A stretch of 20,786 nucleotides of DNA, from positions 1-20,786 of the forward strand of contig CALEJB010000012.1 of NCBI GenBank assembly GCA_937898675.1, in the 5' to 3' direction. The DNA is from an uncultured Prevotellaceae bacterium. GTDB lineage: Bacteria; Bacteroidota; Bacteroidia; Bacteroidales; Muribaculaceae. The position numbers were made by a program, and so were the translations under genes. Shown one piece after another: positions 6,106 through 13,112 of this stretch. Numbering within the stretch: the first letter of the stretch is position 1; each line of letters starts with the position of its first letter. The notes beneath the pieces are model-generated. The model made no database searches and was not told where the DNA came from. It saw only the letters and a list, made by a program, of their open reading frames with translations.

Positions 6106-6930
6106 TTACAGCGTGAACGACTCAAGGTCGGCAGGGACGAGGATGGGTCCCTTGTAGTATTTGCCGGCCTCGGCGCTGTAGGTGGCGGCGCGGGTGCCGA
6201 GGCAGGTGTCCTCGGTGTGGTAGAGCACAAGGTGCTTCACGCCCAAGTCCTGGGCCAGCATGCCCGCGTCGAGCGCCGTGCTGTGGCTTTTCTCATAGGG
6301 GTTAAAGGTGTTGCGGTCCTTGTAGAGGCAAAAGGCCTCGCACATCAGCCAGTCACAACCACGCACATAGGGCTCGCTCACAACGCTGTAGGGCTCGTCG
6401 CCCAGACACACAAGGCTCTGCCCGTCGGGCAACGCGGCGCGGAAACCGAACTGCTTGACCTTGGTCGAAGCGATGTCAAAGAAGGTGACCTTCATGTCGT
6501 CTATGGCTACCTCCTCGCCGTCGTGCACCTCGCGCAGGATAATCGTCGTGCCGATGGAAGCGAAAATTTTGCTCGGAATCATCAGTTCGCCCATCGTGTA
6601 AAGGGCATCGCGCACCACATCGTTGCAATAGATGGTCAAGGGGCCCTTGTGCTTGCCCTTGAAAATCATGGGCGAAATCTTGCGCATCATCCAGATGGCG
6701 CCCAGGATGTGGTCGGTGTGGCTGTGCGTCACAAACATGTGGCGTATGTCGGTAAAGGGGATGCCGGCCTTGATGAGCTGGCTGAGGATGCCATTGCCGC
6801 CGCCGCCGTCAACCAGCATGCCGCCGCCCGGCGTGCTGAGGTAAAAGCAAGTGTTGTAACAGTTGACGCACATGGCATTGCCTGTGCCCAACATGGTGAC
6901 GCGTGATGCTGTGTTATTGCCGTTGCTCAT
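6106..6930 (-). CDS. Metallo-beta-lactamase-fold hydrolase, RNase Z-like
   Basis: A 274-residue cytoplasmic protein. The fold is shown by GTGNA (15-19), the glycine-rich DGGGGN after strand 2 (41-46), the metal motif THSHTDH with H69, H71, D73 and H74, D178 in LGDEP, the downstream CEAF...KSHST (H216) and LVLYHTED (H238). The CEAF-HST-LVLYH order is that of RNase Z and its relatives. The histidine that normally stands six residues before the GYR/GFR strand appears to be Thr156, so one metal ligand may be missing and true tRNA 3'-processing activity is doubtful. The ATG overlaps the stop of the upstream kinase gene by four bases (ATGA), so they are translationally coupled. Substrate unknown; an RNase Z-like or arylsulfatase-like hydrolase is possible. 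Confidence 0.8.
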   Translation of the reverse strand: MSNGNNTASRVTMLGTGNAMCVNCYNTCFYLSTPGGGMLVDGGGGNGILSQLIKAGIPFTDIRHMFVTHSHTDHILGAIWMMRKISPMIFKGKHKGPLTIYCNDVVRDALYTMGELMIPSKIFASIGTTIILREVHDGEEVAIDDMKVTFFDIASTKVKQFGFRAALPDGQSLVCLGDEPYSVVSEPYVRGCDWLMCEAFCLYKDRNTFNPYEKSHSTALDAGMLAQDLGVKHLVLYHTEDTCLGTRAATYSAEAGKYYKGPILVPADLESFTL

Positions 6931-8132
6931 GACTTGACTTTGGGGAGTTCGATGCCAAAGGTGGTGCCCTTGCCCACCTCAGACTCCTTGACATAAATCT
7001 GGCCGTTGTGGTACTCCTCGATGATGCGCTTGACAAGCGTCAGCCCGAGGCCCCAACCGCGCTTCTTGGTCGTAAAACCAGGGTTGAAAACATTCTTGAA
7101 ATTCTTGCGAGCGATGCCCTTGCCGGTATCCTTGACCAGAATCACGGCATTGCTGGGACTGTCCTCGACGGTGATGTCGAGCTGTCCCTCGCCGTCCATG
7201 GCATCGACAGCGTTCTTGGTGAGGTTTTCCATCACCCAGGCAAACAGCGTCTGACTGAGCATCACGCCGTTGTTGGTCTGGTCGTTGGTGTGGATATAGA
7301 GCTTGACACGCTTGGGGATGCGTGCACGCATGTATTCCAGGCTTGTTTCAACGGCCTCATTGATGGGCGTGAGTTCCTTGTCGGGCATGGAGCCAATCTT
7401 GGAAAAGCGGTCGGCAATGGTGGACAAGCGCTTCACGTCCTTGTCCATGTCGGTGACAATGCTCTTGTCCACGCCCATGGTCTCGAGCAACTGGGTCCAT
7501 GCCATGAGTGATGAGATGGGCGTGCCCAACTGGTGGGCGGTCTCCTTGGACAAGCCCACCCACACCTTGTTCTGCTCGGCCTTCTTGATACTCATCAGGG
7601 CAAAATAGGCGATGGCAAAAAACAGAATCAGCACCGCCAACTGGATATAAGGGAAATAAGCCAGACGGCGCAACAACGTGGAGTCCTCGTAATAGAGGTA
7701 CTGTGTGGTGTTGTCGTCAAGCTTGATGTCAATTTTGTTGGTAGTGTGTTTGAGGTGGTCAAGTTTCTTGGTCAGGAACTTGAGGTTGGCTGGCGAGATC
7801 TCGAATGCAAAACTGTCCACAGGCTCGGGGAGACGCCAGTTGCGGTGGCTGACGATGTTATCCTTGTCGTCAACCAGCAGCAGCGGAATATTGTGATTGG
7901 CCTCGATGATGCTGAGCAGGAAATCCACATCGGTGGCGGCATTGCCGTCGGTGTTGGACAGCTCACGCGTGGCATCAGCCCAGATTTCCATGCGCTCGCG
8001 TTCCTGCTGGGCAAGGTCCTTGACCAGATTGTTGCTGATGTACAGGAACAGCGCCACGAGCACCAACGAGATGCCCAGAAAGACGAGTTTCCAGATGCGG
8101 CGTGAGTCGTATATGTTGCGCAGATTTGCCAT
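6927..8132 (-). CDS. Membrane sensor histidine kinase (orphan in this window)
   Basis: A 401-residue inner-membrane kinase. TM1 spans about residues 16-36, a sensor region of about 120 residues runs from 37 to 158, and TM2 is 159-181. The H-box ETAHQLGTPISSL has phospho-acceptor H200. Next come the N-box ENLTKNAVDAM (N303, N307), G1 box DTGKGI (335-340), F-box FNPGFTTKK and G2 box GWGLGLTL. The sensor region has no motif I recognise. I use ATG 8132 (MANLRNIYDSRRIW), which follows the HAD stop by 25 bases; the longer start at 8198 would overlap the HAD gene and add an atypical 22-residue N-terminus. No response regulator lies beside it; the cognate regulator must be elsewhere. It is the second gene of the HAD/kinase/hydrolase operon. 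Confidence 0.9.
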   Translation of the reverse strand: MANLRNIYDSRRIWKLVFLGISLVLVALFLYISNNLVKDLAQQERERMEIWADATRELSNTDGNAATDVDFLLSIIEANHNIPLLLVDDKDNIVSHRNWRLPEPVDSFAFEISPANLKFLTKKLDHLKHTTNKIDIKLDDNTTQYLYYEDSTLLRRLAYFPYIQLAVLILFFAIAYFALMSIKKAEQNKVWVGLSKETAHQLGTPISSLMAWTQLLETMGVDKSIVTDMDKDVKRLSTIADRFSKIGSMPDKELTPINEAVETSLEYMRARIPKRVKLYIHTNDQTNNGVMLSQTLFAWVMENLTKNAVDAMDGEGQLDITVEDSPSNAVILVKDTGKGIARKNFKNVFNPGFTTKKRGWGLGLTLVKRIIEEYHNGQIYVKESEVGKGTTFGIELPKVKS

Positions 8133-8157
8133 GCGGTCAAGTGAAATGATGGCAAAA

Positions 8158-9024
8158 TTATAGAAATCCGTTGATATGGGCAAATAAATCACGCTCAATC
8201 CAGCGTGCGACGCTGTCGTCGGTATTGGGGCCTATAATCTCGCTGGCCGCCGCCTTGACCTCGTCGAAGGCATTGCCCACAGCGACGCTGTGGTCGGCAG
8301 ACTGCATCATGGCGATGTCGTTGCGATTGTCGCCAAAGACCACCACCCTGTCTGCTCCCACCTGAGCCGCCAGGCGGCTGATGGCACCCGCCTTGGTCGT
8401 GCCCGGGGCGTGAATCTCGAGGTAGCCGTCGCTCTCGTCAAAGATGTCGTGATACAAGGTCACCTGGCAGTCCACCGAGGCGCGCAGCTGGGCGGCAACA
8501 TCCTTGAGGGCGGCATATTTGTTGAGCGAAAAGATAATCAGCGTGTCGCCTGGGCTGTTGCGGTAGTCGGCGTCATCAAGGAAAAACCGCTTCAACGGCA
8601 GATGCCGGCGCTGGGCGACAAAACGCTCCTCGTTGGGCGACATGGGGCCGACGTGGTGGGTGTGGAGCATGCCCTCGCCATAGCGGCGGTAAATGAACGG
8701 ATGCATGCCACAGCGCTCAAACACATCGGCGATGGCGTTCACTGCCTCGGGGGCAATGACACGCGTGTCCTCATAGGTCGCCGTCAAGGGATTCCACATC
8801 GCCGCGCCGCCAATGACGATAAACGGCAGCGTGGCATGGACTTCCTGCATGAGCGGCACCACAGTGGCGGGCGTGCGCGCCGTGGCCACGGTGAACAGGC
8901 CGCCCATCTCGCCGATGATGCGGTTGAGTGTCTGGACGGTGCCCGGCGACAGGCGCGACTCATCGTTGAGCAGCGTCCCGTCCATGTCGCTAACATATAG
9001 CGTGGTTATCTCCTTGTTTGCCAT
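8158..9024 (-). CDS. HAD-superfamily phosphatase, Cof/YidA type
   Basis: A 288-residue cytoplasmic phosphatase with the HAD motifs in order: DMDGT with nucleophile D13 and acid D15, motif II TVATAR (45-50), motif III lysine K211 in GTTKAGAI, and motif IV GDNRND (231-236). The large insertion between motifs II and III is a type IIB cap, as in Cof/YidA sugar-phosphate and flavin-phosphate phosphatases. The exact substrate cannot be told. I chose ATG 9024 because the longer start at 9060 lies upstream of a complete promoter (-7 box 9037-9030) and would put promoter sequence inside the gene. The -7 box ends five bases before this ATG, so the mRNA may have almost no leader. It is the first gene of an operon with the histidine kinase. 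Confidence 0.88.
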   Translation of the reverse strand: MANKEITTLYVSDMDGTLLNDESRLSPGTVQTLNRIIGEMGGLFTVATARTPATVVPLMQEVHATLPFIVIGGAAMWNPLTATYEDTRVIAPEAVNAIADVFERCGMHPFIYRRYGEGMLHTHHVGPMSPNEERFVAQRRHLPLKRFFLDDADYRNSPGDTLIIFSLNKYAALKDVAAQLRASVDCQVTLYHDIFDESDGYLEIHAPGTTKAGAISRLAAQVGADRVVVFGDNRNDIAMMQSADHSVAVGNAFDEVKAAASEIIGPNTDDSVARWIERDLFAHINGFL

Positions 9025-9029
9025 CGGTG

Positions 9030-9061
9030 CAAAGGTAGCATTTTTTGCCCATCGGGACAAA
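9030..9061 (-). promoter_or_regulatory. Promoter of the HAD/kinase/hydrolase operon
   Basis: Minus strand TTTG (9061-9058), 20 bases, TACCTTTG (9037-9030): a full match to the Bacteroidota pattern. The ATG at 9024 is only five bases beyond the -7 box. Confidence 0.8.
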
Positions 9062-9117
9062 TCGGGCTATGAAAACGGTTAATGTAAGATAAATATTGTT
9101 AAATGTTCATCATTGGG

Positions 9118-9149
9118 ATTGATAATTCGGAGATTGCGGTGTTAATTTG
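9118..9149 (+). promoter_or_regulatory. Possible promoter of the superoxide dismutase gene
   Basis: ATTG (9118-9121), 20 bases, TTAATTTG (9142-9149): each element has one mismatch to TTTG / TAnnTTTG but the spacing is exact. It would give a leader of about 45 bases before the ATG at 9202. The rest of the 9062-9201 gap shows nothing further. Confidence 0.4.
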
Positions 9150-9201
9150 CGGCGACTAAATGATTTTATTCACATCTATCAACAACCAACACATTACTGC
9201 T

Positions 9202-9807
9202 ATGAAAAAGACGAAACCCGTAAACAATCAGTTTGAACTGATGGCACTACCCTATGCGGCAGACGCCCTTGAACCCGTCATCAGCGCTGGCACGCTGGGA
9301 TTCCATCATGGCAAGCACCTGCTCACCTATGTCAACAACCTCAACGCCGCCCTGCCGGGCAGTGGCCTCGAAGGCATGGACCTGGAAGAAGTGGTGCTGA
9401 AAGCCCAAGGCGGCATGCTCAACAACGCCGGGCAGTTGCTCAACCACAACATGTATTTTGAGCAGTTCGCCGCTCCGCGCGAGGGCAAAGCCCCATCGGG
9501 CAAGCTGGCCGAAGCCATCAATGAGGCCTTCGGCTCGTTTGACGCCTTCAAGGAAGCGTTTGCCCAGGCTGGAGCCGGTCTGTTCGGCTCGGGATGGGTA
9601 TGGCTGTCGGCCGACAGGGACGGCCGCCTGGTCATCACCCAGGAGCCCAATGCCGGCAACCCGCTGCAGCACGGCCTCACGCCGCTATTGACAATGGACG
9701 TGTGGGAACACGCCTACTACCTCGACTACCAGAACCGCCGCCCCGCCTATCTTGAGGCCCTGTGGCAAATCATTGACTGGGATGTCGTGGCCGCAAGGCT
9801 TGGATAG
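9202..9807 (+). CDS. sodB: Superoxide dismutase, Fe-type (Fe/Mn family)
   Basis: A 201-residue enzyme that dismutates superoxide to hydrogen peroxide and oxygen in the cytoplasm. The N-terminal helical hairpin contains FHHGKH with ligand H35 and active-site Y43. The second ligand is H82 in LLNHNMYF, and the C-terminal domain supplies D166 and H170 in MDVWEHAYYLDY. Gln78 (NNAGQ, four residues before H82) and the absence of Gln in NAGNPL match the Fe-type pattern; Bacteroidales members are often able to use Mn too. I start at ATG 9202 (MKKTKPVNNQF), which gives normal family length; the in-frame ATG at 9160 adds 14 atypical residues. There is no signal peptide. Divergent from the HAD operon and convergent with the GIN-domain gene. 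Confidence 0.95.
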   Translation: MKKTKPVNNQFELMALPYAADALEPVISAGTLGFHHGKHLLTYVNNLNAALPGSGLEGMDLEEVVLKAQGGMLNNAGQLLNHNMYFEQFAAPREGKAPSGKLAEAINEAFGSFDAFKEAFAQAGAGLFGSGWVWLSADRDGRLVITQEPNAGNPLQHGLTPLLTMDVWEHAYYLDYQNRRPAYLEALWQIIDWDVVAARLG

Positions 9808-9822
9808 TAGCGACAGCAACAA

Positions 9823-9874
9823 CCAAACAACAACGGGCTTTCCTGAATGGGGGAAGTCCGTTGTTGCTGTTTGG
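9823..9874. terminator. Hairpin between convergent genes, probable bidirectional terminator
   Basis: CCAAACAACAACGG and CCGTTGTT..TGTTTGG form a long stem with a small bulge, with GGGCTTTCC/GGGGGAAGT pairing inside. It sits between the superoxide dismutase stop (9807) and the lipoprotein stop (9887). T-tracts on either side are poor. Confidence 0.5.
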
Positions 9875-9886
9875 TCTTGTGACGCG

Positions 9887-10600
9887 TTACTTGAGTTCGG
9901 TGACGTCGATGGAGCCAGCGCCGGTCACACTCTCCTTGTGGGTAACTGCAGTGCCGCGGAACCTAACATTGCCGCTGCCGGCCACCGTAGTCTCGACATT
10001 GTTGGCCTTGACATTCATGCACACCACCTTGCCGCTGCCAGCGACTTCGGTCTCCAGTTCGTTGCAATTGGCAAACTTGATGTTCACATTGCCCGAACCA
10101 GCCAACTGGATATCAAGGTCATGGCAAGTGAGCGTACCCAGGTCAACCTTGCCCGAGCCAGCCACCTCGATGTCAAAGTCGTCGTTCACGTCAATGGGCT
10201 TGTTCACGTTAAAGTTGCCCGAGCCAGCCAACTCAATGTCCTTGAGAGTGGGCGAGGTGACCATAAGTTTCACCTTGCTGAAGTCCAAGTCAATGCCACC
10301 ATTGATGATGGTGTTGTTAGTAGCGATGTGCAGGGTGTTCTCCTTGACATAGATGGTGATATACTGGAGCACATCGTCAGGAGCCTCAAGAACCACACTG
10401 GGCGAACCGCCCATCTCGTAGTTGACATCAAAGGGGCAAGACATCTCAATCTCGTCGAATGCCGCCAGCACAACCTTCTTGCCGGACTGGGTGACCTGAG
10501 TGGGATGAGAGTCGCTGTGCTGCCCAAGTTCTACAAAGCAGGAACTGGTGCTAAAAACGAGGGCCAAGATGGCCGCAATCATCATCATTGATTTCTTCAT
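9887..10600 (-). CDS. GIN-domain (DUF2807) exported lipoprotein
   Basis: A 237-residue exported protein. The signal peptide (MKKSMMMIAAILALVFSTSSC) ends in a cysteine at 21 that could be lipidated, although the lipobox is weak. The mature part is a beta-helix-like head built from repeats of about 20 residues with the core [LV]AGSG[NK]V, seen at least five times (ELAGSGNFN, EVAGSGKVD, QLAGSGNVN, EVAGSGKVV, TVAGSGNVR) and ending GAGSIDVTEL. This is the GIN or putative auto-transporter adhesin head domain common in Bacteroidota. Its function is unknown; cell-surface or periplasmic location is inferred. I use ATG 10600, since the in-frame ATG at 10666 would put 22 residues before the signal peptide. 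It lies 91 bases after pyrH with no clear promoter between. Confidence 0.88.
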   Translation of the reverse strand: MKKSMMMIAAILALVFSTSSCFVELGQHSDSHPTQVTQSGKKVVLAAFDEIEMSCPFDVNYEMGGSPSVVLEAPDDVLQYITIYVKENTLHIATNNTIINGGIDLDFSKVKLMVTSPTLKDIELAGSGNFNVNKPIDVNDDFDIEVAGSGKVDLGTLTCHDLDIQLAGSGNVNIKFANCNELETEVAGSGKVVCMNVKANNVETTVAGSGNVRFRGTAVTHKESVTGAGSIDVTELK

Positions 10601-10691
10601 AATTCTGATATTGTTTAGATTAACGTATTGTCTATTAGATGCGCCTGGGCAGAACAAAAGTTGCACGGGCAGCCATAAACTTAGGCATCAG

Positions 10692-11408
10692 TTAGTCCAA
10701 CGTAACGACGGTGCCAATGGGCTCGCCGGCAATGACCTTGCGCAGATTGCCATACACATCCATGTTAAAGACATGAATGGGCAGATTGTTGTCGCGGGCC
10801 ATAACCGTGGCCGTCATGTCCATGACCTTGAGGCCGCGGTTATAAATCTCATCATAGGTGATGCGGTCAAACTTGGTGGCCGTGGGGTCCTTTTCGGGGT
10901 CGGCAGTGTAGATGCCGTCCACACGGGTGCCCTTGAGCATCACGTCGGCCTCCACCTCGATGGCGCGCAGCGTGCTGCCAGTGTCGGTGGTGAAGAACGG
11001 GCTGCCAGTGCCGCAGGAGCAGATGGCGACCTTGCCGGCCTGCATGGCCTCGATTGCGCGCCACTTGCTGTAAGGCTCGCCGATGGGAAACATGCCGATG
11101 GCGGTGAACACCTGGGCCGGCTGGCCGATGGCCTCGAGGGCCGACGACAGCGCCAATGCATTGATGACGGTGGCCAGCATGCCCATTTGATCCCCCTTGA
11201 CGCGGTCAAAGCCCTGAGCCGCGCCCTTGAGGCCGCGAAAGATGTTGCCGCCACCAACGACGATGGCAATCTGTACGCCGGCGTCGGCGATTTCCTTGAT
11301 TTGGGTTGCATAGTCGGCGACACGCTTGGCATCAATGCCCGTTCCCTGCTCGGCGGCAAGCGACTCACCGCTCAACTTGAGCAATATGCGGTTATAAATA
11401 GGTTTCAT
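10692..11408 (-). CDS. pyrH: UMP kinase
   Basis: A 238-residue cytoplasmic kinase that phosphorylates UMP to UDP with ATP, in pyrimidine nucleotide synthesis. The amino-acid-kinase fold is clear: LLKLSGE with K11 (9-15), GGGNIFRG after strand 3, the MGMLATVINALAL helix, FFTTDTGSTLRAIEVEAD, and the nucleotide-binding KGTRVDGIYTADPEKDPTA. Length matches bacterial PyrH (about 235-240). Normally essential. Upstream, at 11434-11470, is a strong terminator hairpin of the preceding TPR gene, leaving only about 26 bases before the start and no recognisable promoter. Expression may depend on readthrough or on an unusual promoter. frr, a frequent neighbour in other bacteria, is not here. Confidence 0.97.
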   Translation of the reverse strand: MKPIYNRILLKLSGESLAAEQGTGIDAKRVADYATQIKEIADAGVQIAIVVGGGNIFRGLKGAAQGFDRVKGDQMGMLATVINALALSSALEAIGQPAQVFTAIGMFPIGEPYSKWRAIEAMQAGKVAICSCGTGSPFFTTDTGSTLRAIEVEADVMLKGTRVDGIYTADPEKDPTATKFDRITYDEIYNRGLKVMDMTATVMARDNNLPIHVFNMDVYGNLRKVIAGEPIGTVVTLD

Positions 11409-11433
11409 AGCGTTATTTTGTTTTATTGGTTAA

Positions 11434-11470
11434 GAAAAAGGTTGGCACAAAACGATGTTTTGCCCAACCT
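11434..11470 (-). terminator. Intrinsic terminator between the TPR gene and pyrH
   Basis: On the minus strand AGGTTGG..CAAAAC pairs with GTTTTG..CCAACCT around a 3-base loop (one bulge), followed by TTTTT (11439-11435 region). It lies 26 bases after the TPR stop and 26 before the pyrH start. Confidence 0.8.
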
Positions 11471-11496
11471 CTTATCATGTCATTAACATTATCCGA

Positions 11497-12177
11497 TTAC
11501 TTGCCAGCGAGCGCCTTGGCACGCTCAAGATATTTGTCAGCGTCAAAGCCAGTAGATTGGCAGTAGGTGGGATAATTGTCCTTGATGTTCTGATAGATGG
11601 CAATTTCTTCGTCATACTTCTTCTGCTCGTGGAGTACGGTTGCCTTCTTGATCATGAACGCGGGGGTGTACTGGTCGTTATTATCCGACATGCTGATGGC
11701 CTTGTCATAGGCGGCAAGCGCCTTGTCCAACTGCTTTTTGTTGACATAGCAGTCACCCAGCAGCGACTGTGCTGCAGGAGCAACGAGCTTGTCGTCGGGG
11801 GTGTAGGCCTCAAGATGCTTGATGGCTTTATCATACTCACCCTTCTGGTACAGAATGATGGCGGCATTGAGATGAGCGCGCTTGCCGGGCTTGTTGCTGT
11901 ATTTGTCGGCAACCATCTCGTAGTCCTTCAATGCCTGATCCTGCTGACCTTGCATCATTTCGATGTCGGCCTTGCCAATGGCATTCTTGGCGTCCTCCAA
12001 GTTCGGGTTGCGGATGCCGTAGATGTAGCCAACGGCAAGCAGCACCAGAACTGCGATGGCGATAAGTGCCCAGTTGATGTACTTCTTGTTGTCTTCGATG
12101 CGTTGTGCCGCACTTGTAAGGTTTTCATTCACCTCTTCGAGCGTCGTGCGAGCACTTTGTTTGTCTTTCTTTGCCAT
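11497..12177 (-). CDS. Membrane-anchored tetratricopeptide-repeat protein (YfgM-like architecture)
   Basis: A 226-residue protein with a polar cytoplasmic N-terminus (MAKKDKQSARTTLEEVNENL), one transmembrane span at about residues 35-53 (INWALIAIAVLVLLAVGYIYG), and about four TPR-type helical pairs: near 62-86 (AKNAIGKADIEMMQG..), AHLNAAIILYQKGEYDKAIKHL, AAQSLLGDCYVNKKQLDKALAAY and AFMIKKATVLHEQKKYDEEIAIY. This layout is that of YfgM-like periplasmic TPR proteins that help secretion chaperones, but sequence identity to YfgM was not tested. I use ATG 12177, because the in-frame ATG at 12306 would prefix 43 residues that overlap the promoter (-7 box at 12228-12221). It is followed by a terminator before pyrH. 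Confidence 0.82.
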   Translation of the reverse strand: MAKKDKQSARTTLEEVNENLTSAAQRIEDNKKYINWALIAIAVLVLLAVGYIYGIRNPNLEDAKNAIGKADIEMMQGQQDQALKDYEMVADKYSNKPGKRAHLNAAIILYQKGEYDKAIKHLEAYTPDDKLVAPAAQSLLGDCYVNKKQLDKALAAYDKAISMSDNNDQYTPAFMIKKATVLHEQKKYDEEIAIYQNIKDNYPTYCQSTGFDADKYLERAKALAGK

Positions 12178-12220
12178 TTGATATTGCGTTATTTGAATAT
12201 ATTCGATAGTTTTGCGGGTG

Positions 12221-12228
12221 CAAAAGTA
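12221..12228 (-). promoter_or_regulatory. -7 promoter box of the TPR gene
   Basis: Minus strand TACTTTTG fits TAnnTTTG, 43 bases before the ATG at 12177. Upstream TTTG motifs exist but at about 24 bases, slightly beyond the usual spacing. Confidence 0.45.
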
Positions 12229-12395
12229 ATAGTAATTCTCAAAAATAAAAAGCAAAACGGCAACAATTTTCGTTTTTGCGTTGATTTGGCACCATTTTGC
12301 CCACAATCAAGAGCATAATAAACGGCCGGCAGGGCGGCAAAATGGCTATTTTTCATATCGCAACCCGCATACTCGTCACCTTGCAGTATATTTTT

Positions 12396-12427
12396 TTTGC
12401 ATTTGTAACCAATTGGTTGTACCTTTG
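12396..12427 (+). promoter_or_regulatory. Promoter of the zinc-ribbon membrane protein gene
   Basis: TTTG (12396-12399), 20 bases, TACCTTTG (12420-12427): a full match. The ATG at 12452 follows 24 bases later. Confidence 0.75.
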
Positions 12428-12451
12428 CGCAACAAATTCATCAACGAGGAT

Positions 12452-13042
12452 ATGGAACTGAAATGCCCACAGTGCGGAAAATGGATGGCGGTGTCGCAAG
12501 AGGAACTTGTGATACACGACAGCCAAGTGGTGTGCCCGCAGTGCCTGGCCGTGTGCCGGCTCGAGGGCGACGAACTGGTGGCGCGTGACGACAGCCAGAC
12601 GCTCACGCGGCGCTCGGTCAACGTGACCGAGGTCAACCATGCGAGCACCAAGTTCTGCCACAGCTGCGGCAAGCAACTGCCCAGCGGCATCCAGTTCTGT
12701 CCCTACTGCGGCGTGGACCTGAAGGCACCGTTTTCGTCCAGACAACCTCAAGTTCAGACAAATCCAGAGCCTAAGCCTCAACCCAAACCAGTCAAGGAGC
12801 CCAAGCCCAAACCCGTAGAACGCCCATCAGAACCTGAGCGCCAAGTTCCCACCAGCAATGTTGAGGAAAAACTGCGCACCATCAAGCACTACAACAGTAC
12901 CAGCATTCATGGACAGCTGCACCAGCGCGGCAGCAAGGCCAGCCCTCTGTTCAAAGTGGTGGCCTACACCATCATCGTGGCGCTGATTGCCATACTGGTC
13001 GCCATCATCTATGCCGGTAACCAGATCGAGACGCAATTCTGA
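12452..13042 (+). CDS. Zinc-ribbon protein with C-terminal membrane anchor
   Basis: A 196-residue tail-anchored protein. The first zinc ribbon uses C5/C8 and C28/C31 (CPQC twice). The second uses C69/C72 and C83/C86 (CHSC, CPYC). A linker rich in Pro and Lys (about 100-130, PKPQPKPVKEPKPKPVERP) leads to one transmembrane span at about 167-188 near the C-terminus (FKVVAYTIIVALIAILVAIIY). The ribbons should therefore face the cytoplasm. Ribbons of this sort serve in protein or nucleic-acid contact; the function is unknown. I start at ATG 12452, after the promoter; the longer in-frame start at 12281 lies upstream of the promoter. Convergent with the aminopeptidase gene, with a hairpin between them. 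Confidence 0.82.
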   Translation: MELKCPQCGKWMAVSQEELVIHDSQVVCPQCLAVCRLEGDELVARDDSQTLTRRSVNVTEVNHASTKFCHSCGKQLPSGIQFCPYCGVDLKAPFSSRQPQVQTNPEPKPQPKPVKEPKPKPVERPSEPERQVPTSNVEEKLRTIKHYNSTSIHGQLHQRGSKASPLFKVVAYTIIVALIAILVAIIYAGNQIETQF

Positions 13043-13063
13043 TTAATAGACACCATACAACAC

Positions 13064-13091
13064 GGGCGGAGCGAATTGGATTTCGCTCCGC
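13064..13091. terminator. Hairpin between convergent genes, probable bidirectional terminator
   Basis: GCGGAGCGAA (13066-13075) pairs perfectly with TTCGCTCCGC (13082-13091) around a 6-base loop, between stops at 13042 and 13113. There is no clear T-tract on either side, so termination strength is uncertain. Confidence 0.5.
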
Positions 13092-13112
13092 TCGCAGTTA
13101 TTGTCGGGGACT

